Shown piece by piece: positions 41,905-45,886 of a DNA stretch of 45,886 nt. Made by a program: the position numbers and the translations under genes. Under the pieces are notes generated by a model. It saw nothing but the letters and a program-made list of their open reading frames with translations. It had not been told where the DNA came from and ran no database searches. Every line of letters begins with the position of its first letter. Within the stretch, counting starts at the first letter, position 1. Source of the DNA: Flavobacteriales bacterium. Its GTDB lineage: Bacteria; Bacteroidota; Bacteroidia; Flavobacteriales_D; Sanyastnellaceae. Where the stretch lies: contig CANHWU010000003.1 of NCBI GenBank assembly GCA_947464415.1, positions 1 to 45,886 of the forward strand, written 5' to 3'.

Positions 41905-44423
41905 TGCTTTAACATTTTAAGTTGATAACTCTTGTCATTGAAAATGACACGGCATGTATACAGTCCAGATGACCAATCCGTTGAAGGAATTGACCAATTG
42001 CTGGTTCCTTGATGCATATTTCGAAACTGCTCAGAATGTACTATTTTTCCTATAGCATCATAGATTTCAATATTTACGATGCCCGAACTGAATGTTTGCA
42101 ATAATATTTGGAAATCTCCTGTGCTTGGATTTGGATATACTTTCAGTAATACTCCTGATTCTTCCAATTCGTCAACGCCTATAGTTGAATCAAACGTATG
42201 GACGCTTATAGCCATTGTTCCCGTGTTATTTTGATGCGGATACCAGAGATCCACCGGAAAAATCTGACTGCCCACAATTTGCAAAGTGAAGTGATAGACA
42301 CAACCCTGAACTACCGCACTATTTTGGTTCCAACTGATTAAATCAATGTCAGGGTATCGGGGTAAAAAATTGAAACATCCCACAGGACTGCTATGAGCAT
42401 CTCTTGTCCAAACATCCAAAATTGTCTCATTCCCCACATCGTATCCAATGGTTTTTTGCATAAGAAATACATCTGCCAAATAATCCCCAGTTGGCACTGT
42501 AGGGCTTCCTTCAACATGTATGAAAGTGTTATTGCTTGTAGAAACAACATCACCCGAACCAAGTCCCGCAGAAAAATGACGTACTTTATAATAAGGTAAT
42601 TGAGTGTGAAGTACTGTATTGCCAGCATCAATTAATCCATTCTGTGATTTGGAATCGGGTCCAGCGGGATATTCAGGATCATCAGTGAAATAGACATCAT
42701 GAGCATACCTTTCTAGTAACTTTTCTACATCTTCGGGGTGAAAAACGTTGGGGGCATTTGGATTTCCAGTCACTTCTGAAATCAGCAAAGCTGCAGTTCC
42801 GGCTACATGAGGCGACGCGCATGAGGTAGCCGAAAAAGCTATATATTCGTTATCAACATTGCTGGTAGATCGGGTTAAATTCGGATCACCTGGAGCGAGA
42901 AAATAAATTTTATCGCCCCAATTGGAGTTGTAATATTTCTTACCAACCAAATTGGAAGCTCCAACCTGTATAGCATAATTTTCAGGACAGAAAGTATTGG
43001 CAGGAGAAGAGCCGAAATCAGTATCTGAATTCCCGGCCGCAATTACATTTACACAGCCATTGGCGGCCACCTGATGAATGGCTTCTCCCATCAAATCCTG
43101 ATGATGAAAGAAATCGTTCGTCTGCGAGGTAGTCATACTATAGAACCCTTGAACACCCCAGCTATTGTTCATGACATGCAATCCATAGCCAAAGGAACAT
43201 CCTCCATTTCCATCTGAAACGCAAATAGCACCTTCAATCAAAGCGTCAACTATATAGTCTGCACTGATCATTGAAGCATCATCATCACTAATTATTTTGA
43301 ATGAAAATAACTGAACTCCCTGTTGCGCATTATTCGGGTCTGACCAATCGCCACCGGCAATTCCTGCGATTCCTAGATTATTATTTCTTCTTGCGCCAAT
43401 CACACCAGTTACAGCATTCCCATGTCCGTTGACATCTGTCTGAAGACTCGAAATAGGCTGACCATTTATCCAATCCCAACCACCTATGATGGAGGACCCT
43501 GAGAATGTACCGTCTCCAAAGTCCTCATGACTCCATTCTATACCCGTATCAAAAACACCAACTTTTATATTTATATTTCCTTTAGTAATATTCCAAGCGG
43601 GTTCAATATTGATATCGTTAACTACATTTGGGTCATTATCATATAAACTTTGTTGATTAGGATATTCGCTGTCATTTGCGGTTTCATATAACTGGTGCAG
43701 CCAGTTCAAATCTGCTGTCTTGATGATTGACCATAATGAAGACGATATTTGCCCAACCGCCCAACTGGCGTCAATGTCATCAGGTAATGTTAAAACAAAT
43801 GCTGACCAATACGGTGGAACCGAGACCGATGAACCATCTCTAGCTTGAGAAGTAGTTATTGTGGTATTCCACCTCTCAAATACTTTTATTGCAATTTGAT
43901 CCTTAACATCTCGGCCGAGAGCGCTATTCAATTCTTCAATGGCCTGAATACTGACAAATTCCGTGAGTTTGCCGAATAGTTTACCCTTGTCATTAACAGC
44001 TTGAACATTTACCAGCGAAGGATCGAACCAAAGAATGATTTCATTTTTTACATACAATGGATGATTTCCAGTATAAACTGGCTCCAATTGACGCTTCAAT
44101 TCTTCATATCTACCTGCGAAGTATTTCTCACCATCACTATTAGATGACCTACCTGTAATGTACCAACTTCCAGGTTCAGCAATTTCAAAATTTCTTCCGC
44201 TATCATTGCCACCACTTCCGCTATCTATTGGTTTTGTAAAAATCTGATTGCCATTGGCATCGTACACAAATATCAGAATGTCCTTATCCGTTTCATTTTT
44301 CACATCTCCAACAACGTAAATATAATTATCTAAAACTTTCACTTTCCAAGCTACGGCGTCACCATCAAATGCACTCTTTATGATCTGCTGCCATTGAAAC
44401 ACTCCATCGCTATTGTACTTCAA
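41901..44423 (-). CDS. Subtilisin-like (S8) protease with T9SS tail, C-terminal fragment of a frameshifted gene
   Basis: 840 codons as read from TTG 44423, but the true start is in the upstream fragment (44420-45427). The first about 110 residues continue the beta-propeller of that fragment. S8 domain: Asp292 in VGVFDTGIEW, His334 in GHGNAVTGVIGA, oxyanion Asn in HVMNNSWG, Ser534 in ATSCASPHVAG. The S8 signature normally begins GTS; here it is ATS. A beta-rich region follows, then a T9SS sorting tail (VLLKVYPNPSTGDFQILLQ, GIVNIEIYDAIGKIVHS, SGLYTCRVIFNDKSYQLKML). All catalytic residues are present. It is co-translated with the lipoprotein at 40942. Confidence 0.82.
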   Translation of the reverse strand: MKYNSDGVFQWQQIIKSAFDGDAVAWKVKVLDNYIYVVGDVKNETDKDILIFVYDANGNQIFTKPIDSGSGGNDSGRNFEIAEPGSWYITGRSSNSDGEKYFAGRYEELKRQLEPVYTGNHPLYVKNEIILWFDPSLVNVQAVNDKGKLFGKLTEFVSIQAIEELNSALGRDVKDQIAIKVFERWNTTITTSQARDGSSVSVPPYWSAFVLTLPDDIDASWAVGQISSSLWSIIKTADLNWLHQLYETANDSEYPNQQSLYDNDPNVVNDINIEPAWNITKGNINIKVGVFDTGIEWSHEDFGDGTFSGSSIIGGWDWINGQPISSLQTDVNGHGNAVTGVIGARRNNNLGIAGIAGGDWSDPNNAQQGVQLFSFKIISDDDASMISADYIVDALIEGAICVSDGNGGCSFGYGLHVMNNSWGVQGFYSMTTSQTNDFFHHQDLMGEAIHQVAANGCVNVIAAGNSDTDFGSSPANTFCPENYAIQVGASNLVGKKYYNSNWGDKIYFLAPGDPNLTRSTSNVDNEYIAFSATSCASPHVAGTAALLISEVTGNPNAPNVFHPEDVEKLLERYAHDVYFTDDPEYPAGPDSKSQNGLIDAGNTVLHTQLPYYKVRHFSAGLGSGDVVSTSNNTFIHVEGSPTVPTGDYLADVFLMQKTIGYDVGNETILDVWTRDAHSSPVGCFNFLPRYPDIDLISWNQNSAVVQGCVYHFTLQIVGSQIFPVDLWYPHQNNTGTMAISVHTFDSTIGVDELEESGVLLKVYPNPSTGDFQILLQTFSSGIVNIEIYDAIGKIVHSEQFRNMHQGTSNWSIPSTDWSSGLYTCRVIFNDKSYQLKMLKQ

Positions 44424-45427
44424 CAGGCACGCTTCTTTGCGATTGCTTGTGTTGGTGAAATAACAGCTACATAGATGTTGCCAAAATTATCTAAGGCCAT
44501 TGTTTGCCCAAGGTCATCATTGCCATAGCCGTCTTTTGTCGAAGTCCAAACAATGTTCAAATCAGCATCCATTTTTAAAATCATGATGTCTTCGCCATTT
44601 GAAGTAGTGCCCACACGGCCTACTACAAAAATGTTATCCGAAGCATCTTTTTTCAAATCAAGTGCTTGGTCGAAATTGTACGCGGGACTGGATGAGCGCT
44701 TTACTCCAAGCTGAACGCCTGCATTGGAGTAAAGCACAGTGCAGAAATCACCATCAGCAAGTGAAGTACCGCTACCGCCAGTGATTACACATTCGCCAGC
44801 TTGGTTGATGATGACTTTCGCTGCCACTTCATACATGCTGTTGTAATCATAGAACTGTGACCACAGCAATGCACCTGCATTGCTCAATGAAAGTGTACAG
44901 TAGTCGGTAAGTGTGGTTGCGCTTTGGCGCACACCTGTCACAAAAATTTTGCCTTGAGCATCAAGTGCAATGTCCGCTGGAATGTCTATGCCACCCGAAG
45001 GGTCTGAATAGATGTAACTCCAAACAAGATTGCCATTGGCAAGATTGTATTTGAGCACTACATAATCAAAATCACTGTTGGTGACATTGAATGTAGCACC
45101 GCACACATAAACGCTGTTTGCATCGCATGTGATTGCCGTTCCATAATCATCACCATTAGAAGTTCCATTCCACACTTGTTCCCAAGCGAAGGTTCCATCA
45201 GCGTTGTAGCGTATCGTGGAAATGTTGGTGCCTTGTCCGCTTCCGACTTTATTGCCAGTGGTACAAAGTCGTTTCTGCGGGTCAAGACAGGTTGAACTCC
45301 AATCGTATTGGCCAATAGAGCCTGTGATCAAAGTCCATTTTGTGTTCACCATGGTGCGTTGGCCATGCAGATTTGTGCATGTTAGTAATTGCCATGCTAA
45401 TATTGAAAGGTAAAGTAAATTTTTCAT
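44420..45427 (-). CDS. SBBP beta-propeller, N-terminal fragment of the frameshifted subtilase gene
   Basis: 335 aa. Signal peptide (MKNLLYLSILAWQLLTCTNL...HGQ), then SBBP-type blades (IRYNADGTFAWEQVWNGTSN, YVVLKYNLANGNLVWSYIYS, ILKMDADLNIVWTSTKDG). The last in-frame text is NIYVAVISPTQAIAKKRAC. In the next frame the same DNA reads YFTNTSNRKEACLLKYNSDG, the proper continuation into the protease fragment. Inserting one base at about 44464 (GCTGTTAT to GCTGGTTAT) gives YVAGYFTN, the normal SBBP motif, and joins both parts into one protein of about 1175 residues. So this is half of a broken gene or a site of sequence error. Confidence 0.8.
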   Translation of the reverse strand: MKNLLYLSILAWQLLTCTNLHGQRTMVNTKWTLITGSIGQYDWSSTCLDPQKRLCTTGNKVGSGQGTNISTIRYNADGTFAWEQVWNGTSNGDDYGTAITCDANSVYVCGATFNVTNSDFDYVVLKYNLANGNLVWSYIYSDPSGGIDIPADIALDAQGKIFVTGVRQSATTLTDYCTLSLSNAGALLWSQFYDYNSMYEVAAKVIINQAGECVITGGSGTSLADGDFCTVLYSNAGVQLGVKRSSSPAYNFDQALDLKKDASDNIFVVGRVGTTSNGEDIMILKMDADLNIVWTSTKDGYGNDDLGQTMALDNFGNIYVAVISPTQAIAKKRAC

Positions 45428-45591
45428 ATTGAAAATTATTTGAGTTTTTCATTGTCATTTATTGTTTCACGAATTTATCTCTTGTGACTGGCTTGAGCTA
45501 ACTTCTTAAAATCAGGTTCACGTGCAAGACGCGCCCCTCGTAGTCTTTGTAATATGTGCTTTCGTATCCGCATTCCGTTATTTGTTTTAAG

Positions 45592-45617
45592 GAGAAACGT
45601 TGGCGTAACGGTTTCTC
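45592..45617. repeat. Hairpin beside site E
   Basis: GAGAAAC at 45592-45598 and GTTTCTC at 45611-45617, with partial pairing inside (GTT with AAC). It lies between the subtilase gene start and site E. TAACGGTTTC inside it resembles the left end of the family-1 sites. Confidence 0.4.
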
Positions 45618-45618
45618 A

Positions 45619-45744
45619 TAACGTTTTGCAGATTGGCGATGGGCGGGTTTTTCAGCACAGAAGTTTGTTCGGAGAACTGAATTTTCAGCTACCTCAAAAC
45701 TGTCAAGCGGAGACGAAACCCCGCCTATTGCCAATGTGCTGTTA
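45619..45744. repeat. attC-like palindrome E (family 1)
   Basis: 126 bp from TAAC to GTTA. Stem ATTGGCGATGGGCGGG (45632-45647) pairs with CCCGCCTATTGCCAAT (45720-45735), including G-T pairs. Left arm TCTCATAAC (45614-45622) is the complement of the right arm of D. The stem is unrelated to A-D, but core, length and internal-loop layout are the same. Confidence 0.78.
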
Positions 45745-45808
45745 GGTGCTGGCGCTCTGTCTGTCGTTGCTCTGTTGTCCATTTTTTGCAGTGACTTGGT
45801 GCGTTGGC

Positions 45809-45874
45809 TTGGTGGCTCTTTTGGATTTTTTAGCGTTGGTTTGTGCGTTGAAAAAAATACAAATGTGCCACCAA
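45809..45874. repeat. Family-2 palindrome variant with different arms
   Basis: TTGGTGGC-TCTT-TTG at 45809-45823 and CAA-ATGT-GCCACCAA at 45860-45874. The outer arms are unrelated to TTTAGC/GCTAAA but perfectly complementary (8 bp), and the TCTT/ATGT mismatch element next to TTG/CAA is kept. It is 64 bp right of site E, as 2a is right of A and C. It may open another layered cassette beyond the window. Confidence 0.65.
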
Positions 45875-45886
45875 ATGCTTAGGCAA

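Larger units (their letters stand above)
40755..45622 (-). mobile_element. Candidate gene cassette 4: secreted subtilase module
   Basis: About 4.9 kb between sites D and E, with complementary end arms TCTCATAAC/GTTATGAGA. It carries a frameshifted subtilase gene and a lipoprotein gene on the minus strand. Unlike cassettes 1 and 3, no family-2 palindrome lies inside. Confidence 0.55.

Noticed and set aside
45498..45782. 94-codon minus-strand frame over site E
   Set aside because: It spans the whole palindrome, and no signal or domain is visible.
26834..45886. Insertion sequence or transposon as explanation for the modules
   Set aside because: No transposase, integrase or target-site duplication was found; module ends are hairpin sites with facing complementarity instead.

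Overview
The window is a chromosomal segment of a Bacteroidota bacterium, probably Flavobacteriales-like although the order is inferred. The evidence is several secreted proteins with type IX secretion (T9SS) C-terminal sorting tails, an LptD of the Bacteroidota type, TANNTTTG-type -7 promoter boxes, and CzcA-TolC fusion and DUF6660-like proteins. No rRNA, tRNA, CRISPR array, transposase or integrase was found.

Bases 1-26833 look like ordinary core genome. In order: the 5' part of dxr; a CotH-kinase/lamin-tail T9SS protein; a SiaB-like GHKL kinase; rpsT with a clear promoter and terminator; a tightly packed radC - wecB - polysaccharide deacetylase - sodium:solute symporter run; lptD convergent to it; an amidase - MlaD - two Fe-S oxidoreductase operon divergent from lptD; a MntA/HepT toxin-antitoxin pair; a pentapeptide protein; a SOUL protein; secreted LamG/T9SS proteins; two VOC genes (one with an in-frame stop); a three-gene membrane protein - histidine kinase - response regulator operon; a decayed stretch (24706-25513); and a GT87-like membrane glycosyltransferase.

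From about 26990 to the right edge the character changes. Every gene is on the minus strand and genes come in modules separated by long imperfect palindromes. Five palindromes (family 1, sites A-E at 27331, 31201, 31930, 40751 and 45619) are 124-127 bp from core to core, keep a TAAC...GTTA core and a fixed asymmetric internal loop, but have different stems. The right outer arm of each site is complementary to the left outer arm of the NEXT site (9-14 bp, different for each pair). That is the signature of integron gene cassettes, where each cassette carries both halves of its own R''/R' pair. I read the region as an integrase-less cassette array (CALIN-like) with divergent attC-like sites and unusually large cassettes: a restriction-modification system (3.9 kb), a single secreted repeat protein (0.73 kb), a Zn/Cd/Co-type metal efflux operon (8.8 kb) and a secreted subtilase plus lipoprotein (4.9 kb).

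The two multigene cassettes (restriction-modification and metal efflux) share a second, concentric layer. Inside the attC-like sites each has its own long inverted repeat, and inside that a second palindrome family (family 2) with TTTAGC/GCTAAA arms and a conserved double T-T mismatch; a family-2 variant with unrelated arms lies at the right edge. Compensatory base changes between copies imply that the folded structure is selected. This nested cassette architecture is the most unusual thing in the window.

Several genes are broken: a VOC gene by TGA, a small secreted protein by an A8-tract frameshift, the subtilase by a single missing base, and a membrane protein cut at the left edge of the array.
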